Source: Trebonia sp050013875 (lineage in GTDB: Bacteria; Actinomycetota; Actinomycetes; Streptosporangiales; Streptosporangiaceae). Taken from it: DNA of 64,000 nt. The position numbers were made by a program, and so were the translations under genes. The notes under the pieces were generated by a model, which saw only the letters and a program-made list of their open reading frames with translations, was not told the origin of the DNA and did no database searches. Where the stretch lies: the NCBI GenBank assembly GCA_050013875.1, contig JBEKEK010000010.1, positions 25,020 through 89,019 on the forward strand, written 5' to 3'. Below, piece by piece: positions 26,021 through 33,790 of the stretch (the first letter of the stretch is position 1; every line of letters begins with the position of its first letter).

Positions 26021-28555
26021 CTATGCCGCCTTGATCGCGTTGACCAGTGCGCCGCTGATGAGGTTGCCGACAACCGCGATCGTGACCGCGTTCATGACCG
26101 CGAAGGAGCCGGCGACGAGCAGCAGCGGCACCGTTACCGGCACGGTGGCCAGGCTGGCTAGGAGCAGCGCCACTCCGCCGGCGATGACCGCGCCGGTCGC
26201 CACGCTGACGGCGAAGCTGGTCTCGCCGGCCGCTATGCCTTTGAGCGGGCTGCCGGTCTCGTTGATCACCTCGGTCTCGGTCTGGTATGCCTCGTACCCG
26301 CTGAACCCGAGGCCGAGCGGGCCCAGGGCCGGCGCGACGCGGGCAGCGAGAGACCCGGTCAGGCCTTCTGTATCCGGCGTGAGCGAGCTCAGCCCGTCGG
26401 CTACCGACTGCCACAGGTTTAGCTGCGGCGTCTGCTCGGTGGTGCTGCCGCCCGCCAGGCCCCCGGCGATCTCATAGCCGAAGCCCTGGCGGCCGAGTTC
26501 GGCCCATACCGCGCCGGACCATCCGGCGCTGGTGACTTGCTTGCTCGTCGCGACAACCAGGTATCCGTCAGCCGCTGCGCTCTGGATGTCCTGCTGGTCA
26601 GCGGCCGGGAGGGCCAGCTTGCCCGGCGCGGTCGCCGAATTCCACGAGTCGATGACCGCGTCCGGGGTGCCATGGGTGAGTCCGCTCGCGAGCAGGCTGA
26701 CGGTGGAAACCGCCGGGGTCCGCTCGCCTGCCTCGAAGATCGCGGCCTCCAGCCGGGAGGAGATCATGCCTGCCAGCGTCAGCACGGTGGCATTGGCCGT
26801 CGCCGAGCCGGTGGCGGATCCGATCGACAGCGACACATCTTGCAGGTCCATGTTCATCCCGCTGCCGTTGACCTTCCCGGAGGCCTCGAACGCCGGGTAG
26901 TAGGACATGAACATCTCCCGCGGGCGCGCGACCAGACGGGTGTTGAGCTGGTTAGCCACCGTCAGGTCGGCGGTGTCCATCATCCCGTAGTACTCGCGCG
27001 CGTGGATCGAGAGAATCTCACCCAGGATGTCATCGGCGCTCACGGTCTTCCCGGCCGCCAGCCTGCTGATCGTCGTCTTCCAGGCCGGCAGGTCCTCGCC
27101 CAGGTCACCGCCAATGACGGGGCCGGTGGCGACGCCGAACGCGGCGTAGCCGCCGACCGGCAGGTAGTGCGTGGCGGCGGGGAAGGACGCTCCGTCCGGC
27201 TCGCTGTAACGGTAGGTCAGCAACTCGGCGTAGCCGAATTCGACGGCTTCGCCGACGGCCTTCGGCACGCCGCCCAGGTACACCACCGGCTTCAGCGAGA
27301 CCGCGAACGCGGGCGTTTTGTACAGCCCGCCGTCCTTCTTAATGAGGGCCGCGTCGGCGGCCGACGCGGGCACGTAACCGACGGTCAGCCGCTGCGTGGA
27401 CAGCAGCGTCATCTGGACGTTCAGGCTGATGTCGGCGCCGGCCGTCACCGTCACCACGTCGTAGTCGACCGCGGGCAGCGCCGTGGTGCTCGTGACGACC
27501 TTGAGGATCTTGCCCTCCGGGCCGGCTGGCGGGGAGGAAGCCGGGACATTCGCCACCAGGCCGCCGAGGAACTGGCCGACGGACTTGCCGCCCTTGGCCA
27601 TCGCGCGCTCTTTCGCGGCGATCTTCTTGTCCCAAGACGATACGGCTGAGCTGATCGCCGGAACGTTCAGCGAGGTGATCGACGGCACCGATTTATCGCT
27701 CGTCTTCGCGGACGCCGCGAGTTTCCTGATAGCGGCCTGGCTGGCCCCAGTCACCGACTCGAGGCTGACCGGCGCGATGAACCTGAGCGGCTTGAGATAG
27801 GCATCCAGGGCAACCCATCGCGCTTTCTGTCCGGCCTTAATCCGGAAATCCGCCTCGACCCATACGGAGCCGACTTCGACGCCGACCACTTGATGCCTGG
27901 AGTTGACGATCTCCGCCAGCGGGATTCCGCCGGCGCTCGCCATGTTGGCCGCGGCGGAAAGGCTGGAGAACGCGCCCATTGCCGACCTGAACTGCGCCGG
28001 GCTTAGCTCAACGTACCCCCGCTGGTAGCGTGTCCCGATGCCCCGGGCGGCGAGCAAGGCGCCGAGCAGCAGTGCGGTGTCGTCGGCACTGCACTGCCGG
28101 GTCTCGAAACAGCCGGCCGCGCCCTGAGTCGCACCCCACAGCGGCACGCTGATGACGTTGCGCCGGACCCAGGAAAAGATCTTCTGCGGAGTGCTCAGGC
28201 GCTTAGCCAGCGCGGTGATCGGCGGAAACGCCGCGGCATTGGCGGTGATCGCCTTGTCACCCGCAGGCCGCCGCGTCAGTGCGAGCGCGACCGGCGCCAT
28301 GACCAAGGCGACTGGCCGCGCGGGCACGGCCCGCAGCGACGGCGCCGACGGCCCGGCCGGAGCGGCGACGGGAATCAGCCGCTGAATGGCGGCCTCCCCG
28401 GCGGCTCGCGGCCCCGTCGCTGTCACGGTCGCCCGCCGCGCCGCCGCCGCCGCGGCGGTCGCTTGCGGAGCGTTGGCCGCCGCCAGGCAGGACACAACCG
28501 TGATCACGGAGACGCTCGCGCAAAAGGTGCGGCCGCCAGGCAATCCAAACCTCAT
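26021..28555 (-). CDS. Secreted transglutaminase-fold protein with C-terminal membrane segments
   Basis: 844 residues from the ATG at 28555, with GGAAGG just upstream; the open frame runs on to 29626 but that part is antisense to the nitronate monooxygenase. Seen: N-terminal signal peptide (about 1-37), an Ala/Pro-rich stretch, then a transglutaminase-like core with candidate nucleophile Cys155 (QCSADDTALLLGALLAARGI). The usual His-x-Trp-x-Glu motif reads SVWVE, placing Ser230 where His is expected, and Asp251 follows in RWVALDAYLK. A large beta-rich region of unknown type spans 300-700. The end has two long Gly/Ala/Val-rich hydrophobic segments (about 780-840). It would be exported and membrane-anchored or membrane-inserting. 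The altered triad suggests a non-catalytic or altered role. Confidence 0.75.
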   Translation of the reverse strand: MRFGLPGGRTFCASVSVITVVSCLAAANAPQATAAAAAARRATVTATGPRAAGEAAIQRLIPVAAPAGPSAPSLRAVPARPVALVMAPVALALTRRPAGDKAITANAAAFPPITALAKRLSTPQKIFSWVRRNVISVPLWGATQGAAGCFETRQCSADDTALLLGALLAARGIGTRYQRGYVELSPAQFRSAMGAFSSLSAAANMASAGGIPLAEIVNSRHQVVGVEVGSVWVEADFRIKAGQKARWVALDAYLKPLRFIAPVSLESVTGASQAAIRKLAASAKTSDKSVPSITSLNVPAISSAVSSWDKKIAAKERAMAKGGKSVGQFLGGLVANVPASSPPAGPEGKILKVVTSTTALPAVDYDVVTVTAGADISLNVQMTLLSTQRLTVGYVPASAADAALIKKDGGLYKTPAFAVSLKPVVYLGGVPKAVGEAVEFGYAELLTYRYSEPDGASFPAATHYLPVGGYAAFGVATGPVIGGDLGEDLPAWKTTISRLAAGKTVSADDILGEILSIHAREYYGMMDTADLTVANQLNTRLVARPREMFMSYYPAFEASGKVNGSGMNMDLQDVSLSIGSATGSATANATVLTLAGMISSRLEAAIFEAGERTPAVSTVSLLASGLTHGTPDAVIDSWNSATAPGKLALPAADQQDIQSAAADGYLVVATSKQVTSAGWSGAVWAELGRQGFGYEIAGGLAGGSTTEQTPQLNLWQSVADGLSSLTPDTEGLTGSLAARVAPALGPLGLGFSGYEAYQTETEVINETGSPLKGIAAGETSFAVSVATGAVIAGGVALLLASLATVPVTVPLLLVAGSFAVMNAVTIAVVGNLISGALVNAIKAA

Positions 28556-28861
28556 ATCGCTTCCTTCCCACCCCGGCACCCCGCCCGCTTTTCGGTGCGC
28601 CCTAAGGGATGCTAGCGGAGGAATTCGCGGTGAAAAAGAGGCTGCTGGCCGATTATTCGGAGCGCTGCCGCGAGTATTGTCAATACAAAATAAATTCACA
28701 GTTCTTGAACAAAAAAATGCGTGTGCGAGTGATGGTATTTGCCGGTCGGGATGGTGATATCGTCCCTGGCTATTGGCCTTCTCTTGCGCGCGGCACGAGG
28801 GCCGGCCGTCCGAGCGATGCCGCGCGGCGGCGGCTGGACGGGCCTGGGGATGGCGGCGAGA
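28556..28861. promoter_or_regulatory. Divergent promoter region of the transglutaminase-fold and nitronate monooxygenase genes
   Basis: This 306-nt gap is AT-rich around 28670-28735. TATTGTCAATA (28675-28685) and ATACAAAAT (28683-28691) are possible operator pieces; the second resembles the ATGCAAAAT elements of the left island. A GTG at 28630 behind GGAGG opens a frame, but the frame merges into the next gene without a recognisable domain, so it is not called. Confidence 0.35.
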
Positions 28862-29830
28862 ATGCTGACCATGGCGTTGTCGACCGCGTTCACGGAAATG
28901 TTCGGTATCAGGCACCCGATCGCGCTGGCCCCGATGGGCGGTTCGGCAGGCGGCGCGCTGGCGGCGGCCGTCTCTCATGGGGGCGGGCTCGGCCTGCTCG
29001 GCGGCGGCGTCGGAGAACGGGACTGGATCTCCCGTGAGGTGCGGCTCATTGCCGAAGCCGCGGCCAAGCCGTGGGGTATCGGCTTCCTTGACTGGGCGAT
29101 CGATCCCAGCGTGGTGGAGTTCGCGCTCCAGTACGAACCCGCGGCCGTGGTGCTGTCCTTCGGTGACCCGCGGCCGTTCGCCGGACTCGTCCGTCAGGCC
29201 GGCGTTCCGCTGATCATCCAGGCCACCGACATGAATGAGGCACGGCAGGCACTGGAGCTGGGCGCGGACGTGGTCGTCGCGCAGGGCACCGAGGCCGGCG
29301 GGCATGGCGCCCGGCGCGGCTGGTCCACGCTCGCGTTCACGCCGGCCGTGGTGGATTTGGCGGCGCCGGTCCCGGTGCTGGCGGCCGGGGGGATCGCCGA
29401 CGGGCGGGGCGTTGCCGCCGCACTGGCGCTCGGCGCGGCCGGGGCGCTGATCGGCACCCGCTTTCTGGCGACAGCCGAGTCCCTGGCCAGCCCCGAGGGC
29501 AAAAAGGCCATCGTCGACGGGCACGGGGAAAACACCGAGCGCAGCAGTGTGCTCGACATTGCCCGCGGCTCCCAGTGGCCGTTGGAGTACACCGGGCGCA
29601 CTCTGGCCCACCCCTTCCTCGACCAATGGCGTGACCGGGAAGGCGATCTGGCCGCCGACCCCGACGCCAGGCGCGAATACCAGGACGGCGTGGCCCGCGG
29701 TGACCTGCCACCGGGGCCGGTGTGGGCCAGCCAGGCCATCGACCTCATCAACGACCTGGCGTCGGCCGCCGACCTCGTCGGCCTCCTCGCCGCTCAGGCC
29801 GAAGAGGCGCTGATCCGGGCCTGCCGCTGA
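28862..29830 (+). CDS. Nitronate monooxygenase family (2-nitropropane dioxygenase-like)
   Basis: About 322 residues; the ATGs at 28862 and 28871 are both possible, and the open frame from 28739 adds residues with no homology. FMN TIM-barrel features: IALAPMGGSAGGALAAAVSHGGGLGLLG at the start (read in parts), VVVAQGTEAGGHGARRG with the family's GxEAGGH motif, and PVLAAGGIADGRGVAAALALGAAG for phosphate binding. The family oxidises nitronates such as propionate 3-nitronate, and related members act on enoyl-type substrates. It is convergent with the thioesterase gene, six bases apart. Confidence 0.88.
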   Translation: MLTMALSTAFTEMFGIRHPIALAPMGGSAGGALAAAVSHGGGLGLLGGGVGERDWISREVRLIAEAAAKPWGIGFLDWAIDPSVVEFALQYEPAAVVLSFGDPRPFAGLVRQAGVPLIIQATDMNEARQALELGADVVVAQGTEAGGHGARRGWSTLAFTPAVVDLAAPVPVLAAGGIADGRGVAAALALGAAGALIGTRFLATAESLASPEGKKAIVDGHGENTERSSVLDIARGSQWPLEYTGRTLAHPFLDQWRDREGDLAADPDARREYQDGVARGDLPPGPVWASQAIDLINDLASAADLVGLLAAQAEEALIRACR

Positions 29831-29836
29831 GGGCCG

Positions 29837-30628
29837 CTAAAGCGCACCGAAGGTTCGCGCGGTCGCGGTCACCGCGAGCCGGCCGCCGCGGCCCGAGTCG
29901 CGCAGCTCCACCCGGCCGAGCCCGGCGGTGACGGTCGCGGTCGCGACGGCCGGCCCCACCGGCACCGGCTGCAGGTAGCGCAGCCCGAGCGAGCTCAGGG
30001 TCTGGCCGGGCAGGAGCGAGAGCAAGGCCTCCTCGGCGGCGAGCGCGAGGAGCCCGCCGTGAACCGTGCCGACGCCGTTCAGCCCGTCCTCGGTCCGGGG
30101 GAGTACCGCCGTGCCTGGCTGCTCGCGCTTGCAGCCGGCCCGGTCTGCCAGCGGTAGCGTCAGGGTCGGTTCGCGTGGCGGCCGGTCGACGCTGGCCCGC
30201 GACGGGAGCGTGCGGCTGGCGTCCGGCGCCGCCATAAAGGACGCGCCGCCGAACCCGAACCTGGCTCCCTGCTCGTCGAGGAAATCGACCTCGATCACGG
30301 TGACCGACCGCCCGGTCTTGGCCAGCCGGCCGACCGCCCGCAGCCGCCCGGCCGACGGCGCCGGGCGGTACAGGTGAACGTCAAGTTCCAGCGTGACCGG
30401 CACCCGCGGGGCGATGACGCGCATGGTCAGCAGCCCGCCGACCATGTCCGCCCAGACGGCCAGGATCGAGGTCCGCAGGAGTGCGGTGCCTGGCACGTGC
30501 ATCAGCGGGGTGATCGCGCCGGTGCCGTGCAGTTCGCCGCCTACCGCGCGGGAGGTGAAGCCGAGCTCTGCCAGCAGGTGATGACGGTGCGCCTCGCGCT
30601 GGTGCGCATCAGGACGGGGCGTGTCCAC
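29837..30628 (-). CDS. Double-hotdog acyl-CoA thioesterase-like protein
   Basis: 263 residues from GTG 30628, overlapping the GntR stop by one base. Two hotdog halves are visible. The second has the PaaI-type GVGTVHGGLLALAAEEA segment, which normally contains the catalytic or CoA-contacting residues. The first has VPGTALLRTSILAVWADMVGG, where the corresponding HGG is absent. Expected role: hydrolysis of an acyl-CoA. Coupling with the FadR-type GntR regulator suggests that the regulator responds to an acyl-CoA that this enzyme removes (inference). Confidence 0.8.
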   Translation of the reverse strand: MDTPRPDAHQREAHRHHLLAELGFTSRAVGGELHGTGAITPLMHVPGTALLRTSILAVWADMVGGLLTMRVIAPRVPVTLELDVHLYRPAPSAGRLRAVGRLAKTGRSVTVIEVDFLDEQGARFGFGGASFMAAPDASRTLPSRASVDRPPREPTLTLPLADRAGCKREQPGTAVLPRTEDGLNGVGTVHGGLLALAAEEALLSLLPGQTLSSLGLRYLQPVPVGPAVATATVTAGLGRVELRDSGRGGRLAVTATARTFGAL

Positions 30629-31443
30629 TATCCGGCCCGGCCGTTGCGGCTGGACTGGATGGCGCGCCGTGGCTGCTCCGAGGACACCGTCACGATGCTG
30701 TCGTCGAATCGCTCGAGTACCAGCGCCTGGGTGGCGGCCAGGTGGGCGCGGGCCACCCGCTCGGCTTCGCCGGCGTGGCCGGCCGTGACCTCCCGGGCAA
30801 TGCGCCGGTGGACGCTGACCGCGTGCGCGGCCTCATCCGCCGAGGGGTACTCACCGCGCCTGGTCATGGCCTCCGCCCACGCCTGCTGCTGCGCGGACCA
30901 GAGGGTGACCAGGCTGCCGACCACGTGGCGGATGGTCACGTTGGGAGTGAACGCCACCAGCAGGTCGTGAAACTCCCGCGCGGCCCGGGTGAACGCCACC
31001 CCGTCATCGACCAGCGCGGCGGACTCCTCGATGTTGGCCGTCAGCCGCCGGGTCAGTTCGGCGCGGTCGGGGCGCCGGGCGCATTCGGCCGGGCAGAGCG
31101 GCTCGAGCAGCCGCAGCCCGGCCGCCAGGTCGCCGAGCGGGACCCGGCGGGCCTGCAGCGCGAGCCCGAGGTGATAGGCGGCCGACGACTGGTCGGGACG
31201 GTGCACCTCGGCGCCGCCGACGTTGCCGCGCCGGACCGTGACCAGACCCTCGGTCTCGAGGATGCGGATGGCCTCCCTGACCGAGGGATAGCTGACCCCG
31301 AACTCGCTCACCAGCTGGTCCTGGGTGGGGAGCCGGTAGCCGTCAGGTCCGTCACCGGCCAGGATGCGGGCACGAAGCTCGTCGGCGACCGTCTCGGCGA
31401 TGCGATGCTGCGGGACGCGATCCCGGCGGACGGTGCTACTCAC
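30628..31443 (-). CDS. GntR-family regulator, FadR (FCD) subfamily
   Basis: 271 residues from GTG 31443. An N-terminal winged helix spans about 15-85 (LPTQDQLVSEFGVSYPSVRE, then AIRILETEGLVTVRRG). The C-terminal all-helical FCD domain has the metal-ligand style FHDLLVAF, with His residues near 175 and in SVHRRIAREVTAGH. FCD regulators bind acids or acyl-CoAs. It is coupled to the thioesterase gene and divergent from an acyl-CoA dehydrogenase relic, which fits a local fatty-acid-like catabolic unit that has partly decayed. It is also a candidate binder of the AT-rich ATnCAAAAT elements of the window (speculative). Confidence 0.9.
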   Translation of the reverse strand: MSSTVRRDRVPQHRIAETVADELRARILAGDGPDGYRLPTQDQLVSEFGVSYPSVREAIRILETEGLVTVRRGNVGGAEVHRPDQSSAAYHLGLALQARRVPLGDLAAGLRLLEPLCPAECARRPDRAELTRRLTANIEESAALVDDGVAFTRAAREFHDLLVAFTPNVTIRHVVGSLVTLWSAQQQAWAEAMTRRGEYPSADEAAHAVSVHRRIAREVTAGHAGEAERVARAHLAATQALVLERFDDSIVTVSSEQPRRAIQSSRNGRAG

Positions 31444-31527
31444 GCGGCCGCGCTCGGGTTATCTGGCACAGGTCACAAGGGTAATCCTAGCCACCGTGCC
31501 CTATCTATCCTTATAAGTATTGAAAGT

Positions 31528-31740
31528 ATGGACCGCGTGGATTTCAGCATCGGAGAACAGGCCGCCGGGCTCCGCGCGACGGCCCGACGGTTCCGAGGAC
31601 CGGCTGCCCTGGAACGCCAGCGCCGGGAGTGCCGGCCGCGGCGCGAGTGGCAAGCCCGGGGGAGGCCCGGCCGTGCGTGCGATCGACAAATCTCGGGAGA
31701 AGGTGTATCTCGCCGTCCGATCATGCCTCCGTGCGTTTGA
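31528..31740 (+). pseudogene. Acyl-CoA dehydrogenase N-terminal relic
   Basis: From ATG 31528 the frame reads MDRVDFSIGEQAAGLRATAR, resembling acyl-CoA dehydrogenase N-termini (DFSLGEEQ..LR..ARRF). After about 25 codons it turns into Arg/Pro-rich sequence with no family likeness and stops at 31740. It is divergent from the GntR/thioesterase pair, a typical place for such a target gene. The match is short, so the call is tentative. The rest of the 31444-31766 gap shows only AT-rich DNA with CTTATAAG near 31510-31517. Confidence 0.45.
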
Positions 31741-31766
31741 ACAAGCACCCAGAGACAGGAGCGGCA

Positions 31767-32270
31767 ATGATAAAAAGACGTCTTCTGCAGGCCATCGCGG
31801 TCGGCGCGGCACTGCTCGCACTGGCGGGTGGCGGCGAGGCGGCCCTGGCCGCCACCAGCGGCAGCCCGAGCGTCATTGTCACCGGGCCAGACCATCAGCG
31901 CCTCACCTTCGTGGTGTCCCCGGGCGGGAGTTTCGTGTTCAAGGTGCCCGCGACCAACGATCCAGTCACGATCGACATCGCCTCACCTTCGACGAATGGC
32001 GGGGTGCAGACGCCCAGCGAGGTCTTCAGCGCGCTGATCAACGCCAACGGCAACGACTCGGGAATGAGCTGGATCGGAACTAACAGCGATGGATCTCAGT
32101 CGGGGAACAGCACCATTCACACCACGGACGTTGCCAATCTGGTGTGCGGGCCCGGCTGCGTGATCGCCTGGCTGCGGGTCAAGAGCATTTCCGCCCATAC
32201 GCTCATACTGACGGCGAACCCGAAGACGTCCATCATCCGTGAGCGATATGTCGTGAACATCTGGTACTGA
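31767..32270 (+). CDS. Small secreted protein of unknown function
   Basis: 167 residues from ATG 31767 with AGGAG 8 nt upstream; the open frame starts earlier at 31629 without support. The N-terminus is a typical signal peptide (MIKRRLLQAIAVGAALLALA, cleavage likely near AALAAT at 26-30). The mature part is rich in Ser, Thr, Asn and Val, with a beta-sandwich-like pattern, and has two cysteines in VCGPGCVIAW that could form a disulfide. No family is recognised. A strong hairpin terminator follows 26 nt after the stop. Confidence 0.75.
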   Translation: MIKRRLLQAIAVGAALLALAGGGEAALAATSGSPSVIVTGPDHQRLTFVVSPGGSFVFKVPATNDPVTIDIASPSTNGGVQTPSEVFSALINANGNDSGMSWIGTNSDGSQSGNSTIHTTDVANLVCGPGCVIAWLRVKSISAHTLILTANPKTSIIRERYVVNIWY

Positions 32271-32296
32271 CGCCTAACGACGCTTCACCTGACCAG

Positions 32297-32328
32297 GACG
32301 GGCCGGCCGTGGACACGGTCGGCCCGTC
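32297..32328 (+). terminator. Long hairpin terminator
   Basis: Arms 32297-32311 and 32314-32328 pair over 15 positions with one G-T pair. It lies after the secreted-protein gene and before the ArsR promoter. No U-tract follows. Confidence 0.7.
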
Positions 32329-32370
32329 GCAGCGCCTGAGCACCGGTGCGTGCAGTCGCACCATCATCGC

Positions 32371-32400
32371 TTGACATGAAACCAAATGGTTTCCTATTGT
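32371..32400 (+). promoter_or_regulatory. Promoter with embedded ArsR-type operator
   Basis: TTGACA (32371-32376) and TATTGT (32395-32400) are 18 nt apart. Between them lies a perfect palindrome GAAACCA-AA-TGGTTTC (32378-32393). The -10 ends 6 nt before GTG 32407, so transcription and translation probably start together. A repressor bound here would block the polymerase; the regulator encoded next is the obvious candidate. Confidence 0.8.
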
Positions 32401-32406
32401 GGGCTG

Positions 32407-33168
32407 GTGGAACTGGTCTTTAAGGCGCTGTCCGACCAGACGCGGCGGGAGCTGCTCGACGAGCTGTTTCGCCACGATGGTCAGACGCTCAACGCGTTGG
32501 CCAGCCGATTCGACATGACTCGGGTGGCAGTGGCCAAGCATCTGCGCCTGCTGGAGGCGGCCGGCCTGGTCGTCAGCCGTCGTAGCGGCCGGGAAAAGCG
32601 GCATTACCTCAACCCGGTCCCGATCCGGCTTGTTCACGACCGGTGGGTGAGCAAGTACACCGAGGGCTGGGCCGCTGGCCTCGCCGATCTCAAACGGGAC
32701 ATGGAGGCCAACGTGGAGAAGGTGTTCGAGATCTACATCCGCACCACGCCCGAACAGCTCTGGCGGGCGATCACCGATCCGGACACCCGGGCGCGTTACC
32801 AGTTCGGTGCGCGCGTCGAATCCAGCTGGGCATCGGGGTCCCCGTACCAGGTGACACACCAGGGCGGACGGAGGTCGCTGATCGAAGGCGAGAACCTTGA
32901 GGCCGACCCGCCGCGACGGCTGGTGCAGTCGTACCGAGCCGTGTGGGACGACGACATCGCCGCCGCAGGCACCAGCCGCGTGACGTGGGAAATCGAGCCC
33001 GTCGGCGACTCCTGCCGGCTCACCGTTACGCACGACCAGCTGCGCGAGGACGCGGACCCGCACCTGTACGGCGGGTGGCCAATGATCCTTTCCGGCTTGA
33101 AGACCTGGCTCGAGACCGGGCGGGAACTCACCACCCCTGGCTCTCTCATGTACGGGGACCCGACGTAA
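32407..33168 (+). CDS. ArsR-type HTH regulator fused to SRPBCC (AHSA1) domain
   Basis: 253 residues from GTG 32407. The upstream in-frame ATG 32386 falls between the -35 and -10 boxes and cannot be the start of a transcript made there. Residues 1-90 are a winged helix (VFKALSDQTRRELLDELF, then MTRVAVAKHLRLLEAAGLVV). Residues 105-245 are an SRPBCC/Bet v1-like ligand pocket (IYIRTTPEQLWRAITDPDTR). The fusion makes a one-component sensor: a hydrophobic ligand in the SRPBCC cavity would release the HTH from DNA. A glyoxalase-like gene follows 30 nt downstream and is probably co-regulated. Confidence 0.9.
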   Translation: MELVFKALSDQTRRELLDELFRHDGQTLNALASRFDMTRVAVAKHLRLLEAAGLVVSRRSGREKRHYLNPVPIRLVHDRWVSKYTEGWAAGLADLKRDMEANVEKVFEIYIRTTPEQLWRAITDPDTRARYQFGARVESSWASGSPYQVTHQGGRRSLIEGENLEADPPRRLVQSYRAVWDDDIAAAGTSRVTWEIEPVGDSCRLTVTHDQLREDADPHLYGGWPMILSGLKTWLETGRELTTPGSLMYGDPT

Positions 33169-33198
33169 TCCATCACCGACACCGCGAAGGAGCACCCG

Positions 33199-33579
33199 AT
33201 GTCCGCCACCCCGACCCACATCACCGGTATCCGCACGGTCAGTATCCCGGTCGACGATCAGGACGCTGCCTTGCGTTTCTACAGCGGCACCCTCGGCTTC
33301 ACCGTCCTGCGCGACAACCCCACCCCCAACGGCGGCCGGTGGATCGAACTCGCGCCCGGCGGCGACAATGCCATCGTCACACTGGAACCCGCCGCGCCGG
33401 ACGTCACGCGTGGAGCCATCGGCATCCGATTCACCACCGACGATGCTGAAGCCGCGCACGCCTCGCTGCTAGCCGCCGGCGTCGACATCGACGAGATCCT
33501 GCGCTGGCCGGGCGTGCCCGCCATGTTCGCCTTCCGCGACCCCGAGGGCAACGCCTTTTCCATCACAGAAACGGGCTGA
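33199..33579 (+). CDS. VOC/glyoxalase-family protein
   Basis: 126 residues, one complete VOC module of two beta-alpha-beta-beta-beta units: VSIPVDDQDAALRFYSGTLGF at the start (read in parts), and MFAFRDPEGNAFSITETG at the end with the usual DPEGN turn. The family includes lyases, dioxygenases and drug-binding proteins using a metal held by His/Glu. Here the N-terminal metal His is not obvious (TVSIPV), so binding rather than catalysis is possible. AAGGAG precedes the ATG. It is co-directional with the ArsR-SRPBCC gene. Confidence 0.88.
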   Translation: MSATPTHITGIRTVSIPVDDQDAALRFYSGTLGFTVLRDNPTPNGGRWIELAPGGDNAIVTLEPAAPDVTRGAIGIRFTTDDAEAAHASLLAAGVDIDEILRWPGVPAMFAFRDPEGNAFSITETG

Positions 33580-33790
33580 TCGGACCGCCGAATCCTCGCC
33601 GGACGAGGACTTCCGCTCGTCACCAGGCGAGGGTCCCGGATCGTTGCTGGGTTGGTCTGAGCAGGATCCCGGCTCCCGGACGGGCGGCCGTTCACGGCCG
33701 GGAACTAGCCCCTTTCCCTGCCGGGGCTCGACCGTTGAAGAGCGGCGCTGCCGAAGGACCGGCGGGCAGGACGTCGATTACGATGGCCCG

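Noticed and set aside
28556..29626. N-terminal extension of the transglutaminase-fold protein up to 29626
   Set aside because: The extension is antisense to the nitronate monooxygenase; a signal peptide and ribosome site at 28555 fix the real start.
32386..32406. ATG 32386 as start of the ArsR-SRPBCC gene
   Set aside because: It lies between the -35 and -10 boxes of the best promoter in the window, inside the operator; GTG 32407 is at the predicted transcript start.
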